A stretch of 64,000 nucleotides of DNA from Pardosa pseudoannulata (taxonomy: Eukaryota; Arthropoda; Arachnida; Araneae; Lycosidae), in the NCBI GenBank assembly GCA_032207245.1, contig CM063509.1:58238066-58302065 (forward strand). Direction: 5' to 3'. Position 1 is the stretch's first letter; each line of letters opens with the position of its first letter. A program made the position numbers and the translations under genes. The notes under the pieces were generated by a model. That model was not told where the DNA came from, ran no database searches, and saw only the letters and a list, made by a program, of their open reading frames with translations. Shown in pieces: positions 1 to 10,545 of this stretch.

Positions 1-90
1 ATAGCCGTTCGAAATTGGCTTTAAACAGTAGGTCCTAGTTTCATTAGCCTTGTGTTGCAAAAAGTAAACTGTAGCACTCCAAACCAATCT
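1..90 (+). repeat. tRNA-derived SINE, 3' part, cut by window edge
   Basis: This is the tail half of a SINE seen at five other places in the window. Shared landmarks are a GGCTTTAA-CAGTAGGTCC block, a TCATTAGCC block, and a GTAGCACTCCAAACC 3' end. The tRNA-like head with the B box lies outside the window. It is recognised only by comparison with the fuller copies at 10371, 12331, 19508 and 30414. Confidence 0.8.
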
Positions 91-171
91 ATATTTGTAT
101 GTTTACATTTGTTAAACGCTATTTCTATTGAGTTTTTATTACTCAATTACAAAATAGCTTAGAATTTTGTA

Positions 172-366
172 TCATATAGTTATCAATAATAAAGTGTTCA
201 AGAATAAAAGTTCTTTACAGTATGCAACTGCAATAATATATTCACTTTTTGTACTTAATAGAGATATAATGGTTTGCTTTTTTCCCTGATGTTTAACTAA
301 TAGTACCAAGATAAAAAAAAATTTACTTATCCAGTTACACTCTTTCTGTTTTTGTATTACCATCAA
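172..366 (-). pseudogene. Ty1/copia retrotransposon RNase H C-terminal remnant
   Basis: The minus strand reads a short fragment with the order typical of the end of copia-type RNase H: a GKKQTIISLLSTKSEYI block, then AVAYCKELLFLNTLL. This matches the family pattern of KKQ, then LSSTEAEY, then KE and LL. No start codon context, earlier pol domains or LTRs are visible nearby, so it is a decayed fragment with no current function. The call rests on this motif block alone. Confidence 0.6.
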
Positions 367-379
367 AATTATTAGTAGT

Positions 380-660
380 AGTTACATTATCTGTACATCT
401 AATTATTTTTTTACAGTAGTATTTAAATATATTTAAATTCTCTTATTTCCATCATATATTATTTGATTATCTAAATATCTATTACAATAGATATCCCATG
501 AACCATCTGATCCAGTTTTGTTATTTATTTATAAATAACAAACTTCTTATCTATTTGCTATGTGGAAGTTATATGAACAGAAGAATAAACAACAGATTTC
601 TTTTTATTTAACTTTTGTGAGTGAAAATATTATTTTATGTCCTTAAACAGCTGCTTAATT
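380..660. other. AT-rich spacer, nothing recognised
   Basis: Very AT-rich DNA between the copia remnant and the first tandem duplication. No convincing coding potential or repeat ends were seen. Confidence 0.5.
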
Positions 661-661
661 T

Positions 662-1745
662 TTCACTTTTTATGAAAACAGAGTTTATTGATTTACATCC
701 CATTGATTTAAATCATTAGATTAAAATTAATCACTGATTAAAATTAAGAATATTTTTTTTAAATATTACATATGCTTTCAGCAACTGGTTCCTCAGTACC
801 TTTTATAAGACTATTTCCCGCTTCAAGCTTGCTTGAGTCAGTATTTGTAAATATAATTGAAAAATGGAAAAGCATCTAAGCATGTGTCTTTAGTTTTCAG
901 CAATTTTACATGAGCATATGCACATTTTATTTTTTACAACAAGCTGTTATTTTAATGTCATGGACACACAAAAAAAAACAACAGAAATGAATGGATATTG
1001 ATAAGAAATATTTTAAGAAATTAACCTTAATGTTGCAAAATGAAAACGATGTACATTCAAATGAAAGTGAATAATTTTTAGAAACATACTCATCCTGGTA
1101 GGAAAAAATGTATGTTTAGCATTACTTATGCTAGCATATCTAAAATGTAGGTTCAGTATTCTGCAAGAAAATTTACATCTATGAAATAAGTCGTCTACTA
1201 GGATTTAAATAAGATAAAAGAGAAAATTTATTCACTTTTTATGAAAACAAAGTTTATTGATTTATATCACCTTGATTTAAATCATTCGATTAAAAATAAT
1301 CACTGATTGAAATCAAGAATCCCTTTTATTAGTATTACATATGCTTACAGCAACTGGTTCCTGAGTATCTTTTATAAGACTTAAGCTTGGTTGAGTCAGT
1401 ATTTGTAAATATAATTGAAAAATGGAAAAGCATCTAAGCATGTGTCTTTAGTTTTCAGTAATTTTACATGAGAATATGCACATTTTATTTTTTACAACAG
1501 CTGTTATTTTAATGTCATGGACACAAAAGAAGAACAAAAATGAATGGATATTGATAAGAAATATTTTAAGAAATTAACCTTAATGTTGCAAAATGAAAAC
1601 TATGTACATTCAAATGAAAGTAAATAATTTTTAGAAACATACTCATCCTGGTAGGAAAAAATGTATATTTAGCATTACTTCTGCTAGCAGATCTAAAATG
1701 TAGGTTGTTTAGCAGTCTGAAAGAAAATTTACATCTATGATACAA
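662..1745 (+). repeat. Tandem duplication, two ~569-bp units
   Basis: The block starting TTCACTTTTTATGAAAACA at 662 recurs at 1231. Both units then share, in order, a TTGATTTAAATCATT segment, a GCAACTGGTTCCT segment, TTGAGTCAGTATTTGTAAAT, AATGGAAAAGCATCTAAGC and ACTCATCCTGGTAGG. Scattered substitutions and small indels show the duplication is not new. No coding capacity is evident. Confidence 0.9.
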
Positions 1746-2120
1746 GTCAAGAAAATAAATGACTGTTTACAAAAACTGATTTTAAACTAACTTCAATTTT
1801 AATGTTTTTATTTATTTATAAAAAATAGAAATAACAGAATTGAAACCTTTACTCAGATTGCTATCACTCTCAAATTCAAATGTTACCACCCATTCTTTTT
1901 CTTCATCAGATAATTCTTGAAGAAGGGGGAGAAAACTCAGTTTGCTTTATGTATTATTTCCTCATGAAATGTATAAATTATGGATTCAATGCTATATATA
2001 TTGAAATACTACACATCAGTTATTAATGCAGAATTATAACATGCCTATTATTTTTACAACTGAGAAATTTTTTCATTTTAACAATTGAGATAAAAAAGTT
2101 TCTTAATTTTCACTTATGAT
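1746..2120. other. AT-rich spacer, nothing recognised
   Basis: Non-coding AT-rich sequence between two tandem repeats. No element ends or open frames of note. Confidence 0.5.
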
Positions 2121-2440
2121 TTGATGAGTGTCATTGTAAAGACAAGCTACTATATAGTAGAAAAGCCAGATTAAAAATAGAAATTGTCATAGTCCTACTT
2201 GCAAATTACAAGATGTGGGGAAGGGTTGATGAGTGTCATTGTAAAGACAAGCTACTATATAGTAGAAAAGCCAGTTTAAAAATAGAAATTGTCATAGTCC
2301 TACTTGCAAATTACAAGATGTGGGGAAGGGTTGATGAGTGTCATTGTAAAGACAAGCTACTATATAGTAGAAAAGCCAGATTAAAAATAGAAATTGTCAT
2401 AGTCCTACTTGCATATTACATGAGGTGGGGAAGGGTTGAA
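2121..2440 (+). repeat. Minisatellite, three 105-bp units
   Basis: GATGAGTGTCATTGTAAAG starts at 2123, 2228 and 2333, giving an exact 105-bp period. The units are nearly identical. Because 105 is a multiple of three, one frame stays open across units and yields a repeated peptide. I regard that as a by-product of the repeat, not as a gene. Confidence 0.92.
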
Positions 2441-2585
2441 TAGAGGAAGAAATTATCTTCAAATGTTCCAGCTGTAACATGCGTAAGAATGACATTAAAA
2501 ACTGAATTTGTCATAAAATTTCTGTAGATGTATGAGCTGGAAGGTTAAAAGACTAAATGAAGATCAATTATAAGTTTTGAATCTA

Positions 2586-2637
2586 TTTGGTTTGGTTTGG
2601 AACACTACAGTCTACTGTTTTGCTACACTAGGGCTAA
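2586..2637 (-). repeat. SINE 3' fragment, reverse orientation
   Basis: A TTTGGTTTGGTTTGGAACAC start and a TCTACTGTTTTGC segment are the reverse complement of the CAAAACAGTAGACTGTAG and CCAAACCAAACC tail of the SINE family. Only about 50 bp survives. Confidence 0.7.
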
Positions 2638-2640
2638 CTT

Positions 2641-3176
<536 letters not shown>

Positions 3177-3204
3177 TCAAGAGCCAAAACATTATGACCA
3201 CCGG

Positions 3205-3999
3205 TCAATAACGAGTCCGCCCACCTTTGGCGCGCAACACAGCTTCAACCCGCCTTGGCATGGATGCCACAAGTCCTTGGTAGATGGCCAGAGACAGATT
3301 GTACCAGATGTTTAAGCAACGGTTACGCAAATACGAGATATTGCAAATTGGTGGTCTTTGAACTCGGAGCTGCCGTCTCGTGATATCCTAAATGTGTTCT
3401 ATCGGATTAAGATTCAGTGAGTTAGGCAGCCAGGACATTAACTGGAATTCAGCATCATGCTCCTAAAACCACTCCAACACAATTTTAGCCTTGTGACACG
3501 GGGCGTTGTCATGTTGGAACATTCCATTTCCAGCTGGAAAAACAGAGGCCATGTAAGGGTGCAACTGGTCCGAAATGATGTTCAGATATCCTGGAGAATT
3601 CATGGTCTGCACTACGACAACCACGGGTCCCAGAGATGCCCAAGAGAACGTCCCCCAAAGCTTAATACCGCCACCACTGGCCTGTGTATGACCTACTGTA
3701 CATTGAGGGAGCAACTGTTCTCCTGGTAGACGGCTTATCCTGACACGGTCATCGGTGTGATGAATGACAAACCGCGATTCTTCTGACCAGGCAACTCTCT
3801 TCCACTGATCTATGGACTACTGCTACTATCGTCTACTGCTGGTTTCACTGTCATTCATCCACTTTGCATAAGTACTAACAACTGTAGATCGCGAACAACC
3901 CGCGAGTCATGCAGTTTCGGAAATATTTGTTCCGAACTTTCGATCCATTACAATCTGTCCTCTATCAAAATTGCTTAGATCCGCAGCCTTTCCCATCAT
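3205..3999 (-). pseudogene. Tc1-like transposase pseudogene
   Basis: Minus-strand segments follow the order of a Tc1 transposase. An N-terminal helix-turn-helix part starts at 3999 (MMGKAADLSNFDRGQIVMD, then SRSTVVSTYAKW). A central RVAWSEESRFVIHHTD block carries the first catalytic aspartate region. A QCTVGHTQASGGGI block and an HDNAPCHKAKIVLEWF block with the second catalytic aspartate follow. The frame ends in RVEAVLRAKGGRTRY and a stop at 3205-3207. A stop codon after ISETA, missing sequence between the N-terminal and catalytic parts, and frame changes near the C-terminus break it. The open stretch 3463-3714 is the best preserved part. It is not functional as read. Confidence 0.88.
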
Positions 4000-4082
4000 A
4001 CACAGAAGTAAGTGAAAGAATGATTCTCAGACTCTCCAGCAGCAGTTAATTACCCCTTCCACCTGATCACATGCCTTCCACG

Positions 4083-4414
4083 CAGGGCCGTAGCCAGAAA
4101 TTATTTTCAGAGGAGGACCAAGGGAGAAAGACATCTTTATTTGTGAATGATACTTCAATTGATGTAAGGAAAAGCACTATATTTTCAAAATACAATGCCG
4201 AAAATACAGTGTTGTATTTCCGGCCAGCAGCCTAGCAAAACTTTTATGGTCTCAGCGGTTTTTTTCTAAGAGAATAACTGTCCTTGTTCATGAACAGCTA
4301 TTCAGATAGCCCATAAACACACAAACGTGGGACATTGTCTATCAACAAAATGGTCTTTCAAAGTTTCAGGGGGGGGACCTGTCCCCCAAATCCCTCCCCC
4401 TGCCTATGGCCTTG
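4083..4414. mobile_element. hAT-type MITE nested in the Tc1 element
   Basis: The left end CAGGGCCGTAGCCAG and the reverse complement of the right end, CAAGGCCATAGGCAG, form an inverted repeat. Flanking 8-bp repeats CTTCCACG (4075-4082) and TTTCCACG (4415-4422) match at seven of eight positions, as expected for hAT insertion. No transposase is present (332 bp). Confidence 0.82.
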
Positions 4415-4492
4415 TTTCCACGTCATCCAGGCAAGTTCATTGCAAAATGTAGGGGTGGTTATAATGTTTTGGCTTTTTTAGTGTATATATAG

Positions 4493-5385
4493 TGTAACGA
4501 TTGTTACATGACCCTAACGAAAGGTGACCTAAACGACCTTGCGCATCTGACATATGCACCAAGTTAATGGTGCCGCTCATGTATTTATGATGGTTGGTCA
4601 GTTAATTTAAAGAACAACTTCGGCCACATCTGGGAACATCAGCTGAGCCAGGCGGGTCGGTTGACAGCAAAATTGCGTCACCCTGGTTCTGGAAGTTTCC
4701 GGAAAGAATCACGCTAGGGACAACTGGGACCCCTATATAAGAAGATGGTTGAGCAGAGAGGGGGTTTTTTGGGAATTAGGACTTCGGCCCAGGAACCCCG
4801 TACAAACTTCAATCACCAGAGAGGGTTTTTTTCTGGATCTTGAGAAGAGTCCATTTATCTCTCCGATTTTGCAGAGCTTGCTTTCCTTTAGAGGCCGCCA
4901 GCGCCTCTGATTTCTGCTAGGAAGTAGACCTTCGACTTCGGGATCTCATTCCAGTTACCTTTACTAATTTTTTTATTTCATGCTTTAAAGTAGGTCGCTG
5001 AGAGTGACACTTACTCTCATTTTTGGGTCGTCTTGCATCCTTCCATTCCCAACGAACTCCAGCGAGATACGTACTCTGAGCTCTTCGAGCCTCAATATAG
5101 AAGTCAATTATTCGGATCATCAGACCGGTAGATTATAGTGTCAGAGTCCCGTACATGCACTAATTAGCGAACTGTTCCTGTGTTCGAGAATTACCAGCTT
5201 CACTGTACCCACGTGTTTTATATTTTTAATGCTCTCAGCACGAGATTTCAGAAGCAATTAAATTTACCGAATCCTGTATATAGATATATATAAATTATAC
5301 CGATGAATAAATCATTTACTCAAGGTTAAACAGATGTTCAGCCTGTATCCTTGACGGCCTCGCCTACCCTTACTCCAGTAAGTCA
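4493..5385 (+). mobile_element. Candidate solo LTR
   Basis: A GC-richer block starts TGTAACG and contains a TATA-box-like CCCTATATAAG at 4731-4741 followed by G/C-rich leader-like sequence. A polyadenylation signal AATAAA sits at 5306-5311, and the block ends near AGTAAGTCA. This is the order of signals in an LTR. No internal retrotransposon domains, partner LTR or clear target duplication were seen, so the 3' border is approximate and the family is unassigned. Confidence 0.5.
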
Positions 5386-5386
5386 C

Positions 5387-5430
<44 letters not shown>
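5386..5430. repeat. (TA)n(TG)n microsatellite
   Basis: About 12 TA units run into about 11 TG units, directly before the next LTR-like block. Confidence 0.97.
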
Positions 5431-5433
<3 letters not shown>

Positions 5434-5762
5434 AAAGTCTTGGTGGTGCATAGTTAAGGCGAATGGACAACAGTCTTTATTAACTCATAGTTCTTACGGA
5501 AAGCAACAAGCGCCATTTTCAATGTTCGTGGAGGAGCTATGCTTGAAGGTGTTGACCGCTCCATGTCCACGCTCCAAATCAAACTTATCTGTTTGCAAGC
5601 TCATCAAAAAGCTGAAAAATGCTTCCGCCTGACCGGATTATCCTGAAAGCTTACTCGAGCGTGGGTCTTTTTCATTTATTTTATTACTATAAAAGAGTTC
5701 TCTTTTTAGAATCGTTTCTAACTTACATAATTTCCAACTACCCCTTTTTTAGACCTAACACA
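5431..5762 (-). mobile_element. Candidate solo LTR, reverse orientation
   Basis: Read on the minus strand, the block starts TGTGTTAGG, has AATAAA (plus-strand TTTATT at 5476-5481) shortly before its 3' end, and ends AAGACTTTACA. It therefore has TG...CA ends and a terminal polyadenylation signal. It is framed by (TG)n on one side and (CA)n on the other, which hides any target duplication. No internal region or partner LTR is present. Confidence 0.5.
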
Positions 5763-5765
5763 CAG

Positions 5766-5813
<48 letters not shown>
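5759..5813. repeat. (CA)n(TA)n microsatellite
   Basis: CA units followed by TA units. Together with the TA/TG tract at 5386-5430 this forms inverted microsatellites around the LTR-like block. Confidence 0.97.
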
Positions 5814-6146
5814 GACATGTTCCACTAAATGACATTAGAGTCCTGAGTACATTTTCATCGCTTTATTTAAATTACAAATCACACTACTTGACAATCATCT
5901 TCAATGGCGTCTCACATTGGCGACCAACTTTTAACAAAGGCAGGCTTAGCTGCTTCGGGTAACCACAGCTCTGTCCGGGGAATGTGCCAACACCTCCTAT
6001 ATCGGATATAGGAGGTGTTGAATGTGCACACTTCTCTCTGCTCTAGACTATTGCGCGTGAGCCGTATTTATCTCATCACGCCGCGTCACTCCCAGTAATG
6101 AATTCCTACTTAAAATCTTTTAAAATTAATCTACAATTTAAATCCT

Positions 6147-6150
<4 letters not shown>
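5813..6150 (-). mobile_element. Candidate solo LTR, reverse orientation, with palindrome
   Basis: On the minus strand the block starts TGTCAGGATT and ends GGAACATGTCA. A polyadenylation signal (plus-strand TTTATT at 5872-5877) lies near the 3' end, and GC content is higher than in the flanks. It lies between two TA microsatellites, so target duplications cannot be judged. A 33-bp palindrome sits inside at 5988-6020. Confidence 0.55.
5988..6020. repeat. Perfect 16-bp-arm palindrome
   Basis: The arms CAACACCTCCTATATC and GATATAGGAGGTGTTG are exact reverse complements around a single G at 6004. Confidence 0.95.

Positions 6151-6214
<64 letters not shown>
6151..6214. repeat. (TA)n microsatellite
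   Basis: About 32 TA units, ending exactly where the gypsy 5' LTR starts. Confidence 0.98.
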
Positions 6215-6218
<4 letters not shown>

Positions 6219-6489
6219 GTGATCACAGGACACAACAGATGGCACCACTAGACCACCGTGTACCACAGACTGACCGGTACTAACTAGTTTGACCAGTTCA
6301 CGACTGGTACTACAAGCTGTAGGTACTCTCTTAGAGGCACGTTCTCCACTTGGATGTTATGCACATGTTTTTCTCCCTATTTGGTGATATATTCGATGCA
6401 GAATAAAATTGTTAAGTTTTTATTAATGTTGTGCTTATTTATAACAGTTCTCTCAAACATATCTGCTTTGCCCAACACGAACCGTTATA
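6215..6489 (+). repeat. Gypsy 5' LTR
   Basis: The LTR begins TGTGGTGATCACAGG and ends near ACCGTTATA. It carries AATAAA in GCAGAATAAAATT. It pairs with the 3' LTR at 8765-9039. Confidence 0.95.
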
Positions 6490-6509
6490 AGTGGTGACCC
6501 GGACGTGAT

Positions 6510-7910
6510 GGTGGTCGGAACTCCAAATCTGGCGATCCAGTGGTGTAGAAATGCTTTGGCTACTGTTTCAGCTGACATGTCAGTGATTGGGATGGCTTCT
6601 GGCCAACGTGAAAATCGATCAATGCATGTCAACAAATAGTTGAATCCGTCGGATGGCGGTAAGGGTCCCACCAAGTCAAGATGTACATGTTCAAATCTGT
6701 CTGACACAAGGGGAAATTGTTGGTGTGGACTTTTTGTATGTCGCACTACTTTCGAAGTTTGGCAGTCTTTGCATGTCCGTGTCCATTCGGTAACATCTTT
6801 AGAACTTGCCGGCCAAACATACCGGTCCAAGATCAACTTTTTTGTAGCACGGATACCAGGGTGTGCAAGATTATGCAATTGTTGAAAAATCGTTCGTCGC
6901 AGGGCCGTAGGGATAAATGGACGGATTTTGTTGTTTGCAACATCACACAATACACTAAGTTTAGAAGTAACAGGCATCGGTTGTAAATTTAGCGAGTGGT
7001 CTTTATCACGCAGGAGATTTTGTAACTCCTCATCGTCTTGTTGAGCTCTGGCAATGGACTCAAGACCAATCGACGAACTCTTGATTTCGCAGACTCGAGA
7101 TAATGCATCAGCCACAACATTGTCCTTGCCGCTGATGTGCTGTATATCTGTACAGAATTGAGCAATATAGCTCGATTGACGGATTTGTCGTGGAGATGCC
7201 GAGTCAGAATTTTTTGTAAATAAATACGTTAGAGGGCGATGGTCCGTGAAAATTGTAAAGGTGCGTCCTTCCAAGTTGTGTTTAAAGTGTTTCACCGCTG
7301 CGTATATTGCCAGTAGTTCCCTATCGTAAGTGCTATAACGTTTTTCGGTAGGGGATAACTTACGCGAAAAAAATGCTAAGGGTTTCATGTTACCGTCTTT
7401 AATAACATGCAAGGCTGCCCCTATGGCGGAGTCTGATGCGTCAACCATGAGACAGATACTTTGATTTGGCTCCTGATAACTTAAAGTAACAGCGTTGGCT
7501 AAGGATGTTTTACAATTATTAAATGCGGACGTAGCATCATCTGTCCAGGGAATTTGTCTCCTGTCATTCTTCTTCGAATCTTTTAAATACTCGTGTAAGG
7601 GAGCTTGCATATGTGCGGCATGAGGCAAAAAACGGCGATAGAAATTTAACATTGCTAAGAACCGTTTTAGTTCCACAAAAGTTTGTGGTTTAGGAAATTC
7701 CCTGATAGCCTGCACTTTTTCGGGCAGTGGTTTAACGCCTTCTGGTGTAATGAGGCATCCTAGAAAGGTTACAGAAGGTTTTCCTAAAACACACTTAGCG
7801 GGATTAATTTTTAAGCCATGGTGAGACAAACGGGTGAAAACTTGTTGTAGATGCATTTTATGTTCTTCCGGCGTCGAGGAAGCAATTAAAACATCGTCAA
7901 TTTGAATCAT
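6510..7910 (-). pseudogene. Gypsy pol fragment (RT end, RNase H, integrase N-terminus and core), inverted
   Basis: One uninterrupted minus-strand frame of about 470 codons. It opens at the RT active-site region ([14 protein letters not shown]) and continues through the RT thumb/connection. RNase H follows, with [31 protein letters not shown] and [14 protein letters not shown]. The integrase HHCC zinc module comes next ([11 protein letters not shown] through CKDCQTSK), then the start of the core with the first catalytic aspartate ([10 protein letters not shown]). The frame breaks after FGVPTTIT, before the second catalytic aspartate. Sequence past the break up to 6453 is only the 5' LTR and primer-site region read backwards. 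RT fingers and palm before IDD are missing. It cannot make a working polyprotein in this arrangement. Confidence 0.93.
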
Positions 7911-8731
7911 TCCTTTTTACCAACCTGAACAAGATGCTCGGCATTCGCCGAATAAGGACAACTCCATATCATCCTTGTGCGAATGGAATGATTGAACGTT
8001 TCCATCGTTCACTTAAGCAAGCCCTCAAGTGTCACAACAATAATAAGTGGACAGAAAGTTTGCCACTTGTACTTTTAGGTCTCCGCTCTGCCTTTAAAGA
8101 GGACCTGGGAGGTACGTGTGCTGAGATGCTCTATGGCATCCCCCTTAGGCTACCTGCAGATTTTTTTCAACATTCAACGACCAACTACAACAACCCGTCG
8201 ACGTTCCTTAAATCTCTGTCTGAACAAATGCATCGATTGGCACCTGTACCCACAACAAATCATAACCGACAGACCTCATTTGTGCATCCAGCGCTGACGA
8301 CGTGCACTCACGTCTTCGTGAGGAACGATGCTGTCAAATCTCCTCTTACTCGTCCATATGATGGTCCTTTTCGTGTCATCGAAAGAAATTCAAAACACTT
8401 CACCCTGTTTATTCATGGAAAAAATTCGGTGATAAGTGTTGACCGACTGAAACCTGCTTTTCATCTTGGAGAATCAACTTCACACTCTAATACTTCAACT
8501 ACAGATGTGTCACCGAATCCTACAGCTGATGGTCCATCGTCATCTACAACAGTTCCTGGACACCTTGACCAACGTCAACCGACTCCTTCTTCACCTGATC
8601 CGGGTCAGCTGGAGCAGAAGCCTCAACTTGGACGTAAGAAATGGACATTTAAAGACCCGATGTCTGCAGCTCCAACTGTTACTCGTTCCGGACGTCACGT
8701 CAGATTCAATCCACGGTACCTTCCCAGTTAG
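7911..8731 (+). pseudogene. Gypsy integrase C-terminal part
   Basis: A plus-strand open frame of about 265 codons from 7934, with in-frame sequence extending a few codons upstream. It starts inside the integrase core (MLGIRRIRTTPYHPCANGM), includes the third catalytic residue in IERFHRSLKQAL, and continues into the GPY/F C-terminal module (LTRPYDGPFRVI, then VISVDRLKPAF). A Ser/Pro/Thr-rich tail ends at a stop before the polypurine tract. It lies in the normal orientation relative to both LTRs and directly continues the inverted fragment, apart from a short missing stretch around the second catalytic aspartate. Confidence 0.92.
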
Positions 8732-8764
8732 CCTCTCGTGTCTTTGACACTTGGGGGGGAGTAC

Positions 8765-9034
8765 TGTGGTGATCACAGGACACAACAGATGGCACCACTA
8801 GACCACCGTGTACCACAGACTGACCGGTACTAACTAGTTTGACCAGTTCACGACTGGTACTACAAGCTGTAGGTACTCTCTTGGAGGCACGTTCTCCACT
8901 TGGATGTTATGCACATGTTTTTCTCCCTATTTGGTGATATATTCGATGCAGAATAAAATTGTTAAGTTTTTATTAATGTTGTGCTTATTTATAACAGTTC
9001 TCTCAAACATATCTGCTTTGCCCAACACGAACCG

Positions 9035-9039
<5 letters not shown>
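8765..9039 (+). repeat. Gypsy 3' LTR
   Basis: A copy of the 5' LTR with one visible difference in 275 bp, preceded by the polypurine tract at 8753-8760. Confidence 0.95.

Positions 9040-9126
<87 letters not shown>
9036..9126. repeat. (TA)n(GA)n microsatellite
   Basis: About 37 TA units followed by seven GA units, starting at the 3' LTR border. Confidence 0.97.
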
Positions 9127-9127
<1 letters not shown>

Positions 9128-9449
9128 TAATTAAAAATCATTTTTGGCATGATTTGATTTTTGACATTCTACAAATGCATAACATATGAGTATTTTTATA
9201 GTCAGTGTATTTTCGGTAAGCAATTCAAAGAGACACTTTCTCTTTTCCCTAGTCATTACTTTTATTGTATGGACTAAGAAGCAGGTGCACATTTATTTTT
9301 AGTTTTTCAGTTTAGGATTTGATACCTATACATTCAGAGGATTTGCTTTTCTTTCCTTTTTTAGATATTTATTTTGTGTTTGTCTGATATTTCCCTCTTT
9401 TTAAAATTTTTTTAAAAGGTATAGTTTTTTTTCAAATTTTGTTTTATAT

Positions 9450-10345
9450 TTATATTTAATGTTACGTTTAATAAACATTTAATATTCTACATAAACGTTT
9501 ATTTCTCAGTGTGCATTTTTAAGGTTTAAATGTATAATTTTCAACGTATAAACCTTTAATTTTAACGATTATTTTAAATATGAATAAGTGTTGTAATTTA
9601 ACGTTTATTATTCAACTTGTAAACAATTAAATTTCAACTTTTATTCTTAACGTTTAAATGTGTAAAATTTTAGGTCTTAATTTAATCTTAAACCTTTATT
9701 TCAGCGTTAATGGTAAGAAATTGAATTTTTAAAGCGTAAACCTTAAATTTTGCGATGCATAAAAGTTAATATGTGAATGATGAAACGTAAAATTTTCAAC
9801 GATTTAAGTTTCAGTTTTCAACAATAAGTTTTCTGTGTTTAATCTTAGACCTTTAAATTTCAACGTTTAATGTTCAACATTTATTTTTCACCGTGTAAAA
9901 GTTTATTTCCTAACGTCCAAATGTTTTTGTTTCAGTTCATTTTTAACGTTTAAAAGTTGAACTTTCCAAATTTAAAAATTTTATTTTTAACGTTAATATT
10001 CACTATATAAATTTGAATAAGTGTCATTGTTTGAAGGATGCTTTTTCAACATGTGAACGTTTTATTTTTAATGATTAAATGTTTAATTTTAACGTTTACT
10101 ATTCAACGTGTAAATAATTTTCAACGTTTAATCTTAACGTTTATGATTCAATGTATAAAGTTTTAGGATTAATCTTACACATTTAAATTTAAACTTTAAT
10201 TAGTAAACATTGAATTTCTAAAGCATAAACGTTAAATTTTCCATTTGTGTACATGTATATATTGATGATAATACGTATAATTTCAATGTTAAAACGTTTA
10301 TTTATCAACATGTAATCGTTGATATCGTATGAATGGTTAATAATT
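9450..10345 (+). repeat. Degenerate AACGTTTA-rich satellite
   Basis: AACGTTTA and near variants (AACGTATAA, AACGATTTA, AACGTGTAA, AACATTTA) recur every 20-35 bp, mostly as CAACGTTTAAT or TTAACGTTTA. A longer-range repeat is also visible: the block GAATAAGTGTTG...TTTAACGTTTATTATTCAAC near 9590 resembles one near 10015-10110. It is an old, heavily mutated tandem array with no coding potential. Confidence 0.7.
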
Positions 10346-10370
10346 AATTTCTATTCCTCCTCTTTTTTCT

Positions 10371-10543
10371 GGCCGAATGGTAAAGCGCTGCTCTTCGGCA
10401 CCGAATTTTGCGGGTTCGAATCCAGCTGCGGGTATGGATATTTGTAGCCGTTGGGAATTGGCTTTAAGCTGTAGGTCCCGGTCTCATTAGCCCTCGTGTG
10501 CAAAACAGTAGACCGCAGCGCTCCAAACCATACCAAACCAAAC
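10371..10543 (+). repeat. tRNA-derived SINE, full-length copy
   Basis: The head resembles a tRNA gene, with a B-box GGTTCGAATCC at 10413-10423. The body carries GAATTGGCTTTAAGC, GTAGGTCCCGGTCTCATTAG and AAAACAGTAGACCGCAGCG. The tail is CCAAACC repeats. The same order is found at 12331, 19508 and 30414. Pol III transcription is inferred from the B box. Confidence 0.88.
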
Positions 10544-10545
10544 CC

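Larger units (their letters stand above)
6215..9039 (+). mobile_element. Gypsy-type LTR retrotransposon with inverted pol segment
   Basis: Two 275-bp LTRs in the same orientation flank about 2.3 kb. By eye they differ at one base only (6333 A, 8883 G). The 5' LTR is followed by a primer-binding-like GTGGTGACCCGGACGTGA at 6491-6508. A polypurine tract (GGGGGGGA) ends four or five bases before the 3' LTR. Inside, RT end to integrase core is on the minus strand, while the integrase C-terminal part is on the plus strand. Gag, protease and most of RT are absent, so the copy is non-autonomous. TA repeats on both sides hide the target duplication. Confidence 0.92.

Noticed and set aside
2213..2443. 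76-codon open frame with a repeated peptide
   Set aside because: The frame is open only because the 105-bp tandem unit is a multiple of three. No start context, splice signals or domain.
6640..6986. Plus-strand open frames opposite the gypsy pol region
   Set aside because: They are antisense shadows of the integrase and RNase H coding sequence.
8904..9134. Open frame ending in repeated IY residues
   Set aside because: It reads through the 3' LTR into the (TA)n tract; the repeat peptide is a microsatellite artefact. The same applies to frames at 49133-49338 and 5351-5828.
10371..10450. Possible tRNA gene from the GGTTCGAATCC box
   Set aside because: No cloverleaf closes around it, and the same head recurs with a conserved non-tRNA body and tail, so it is a SINE.
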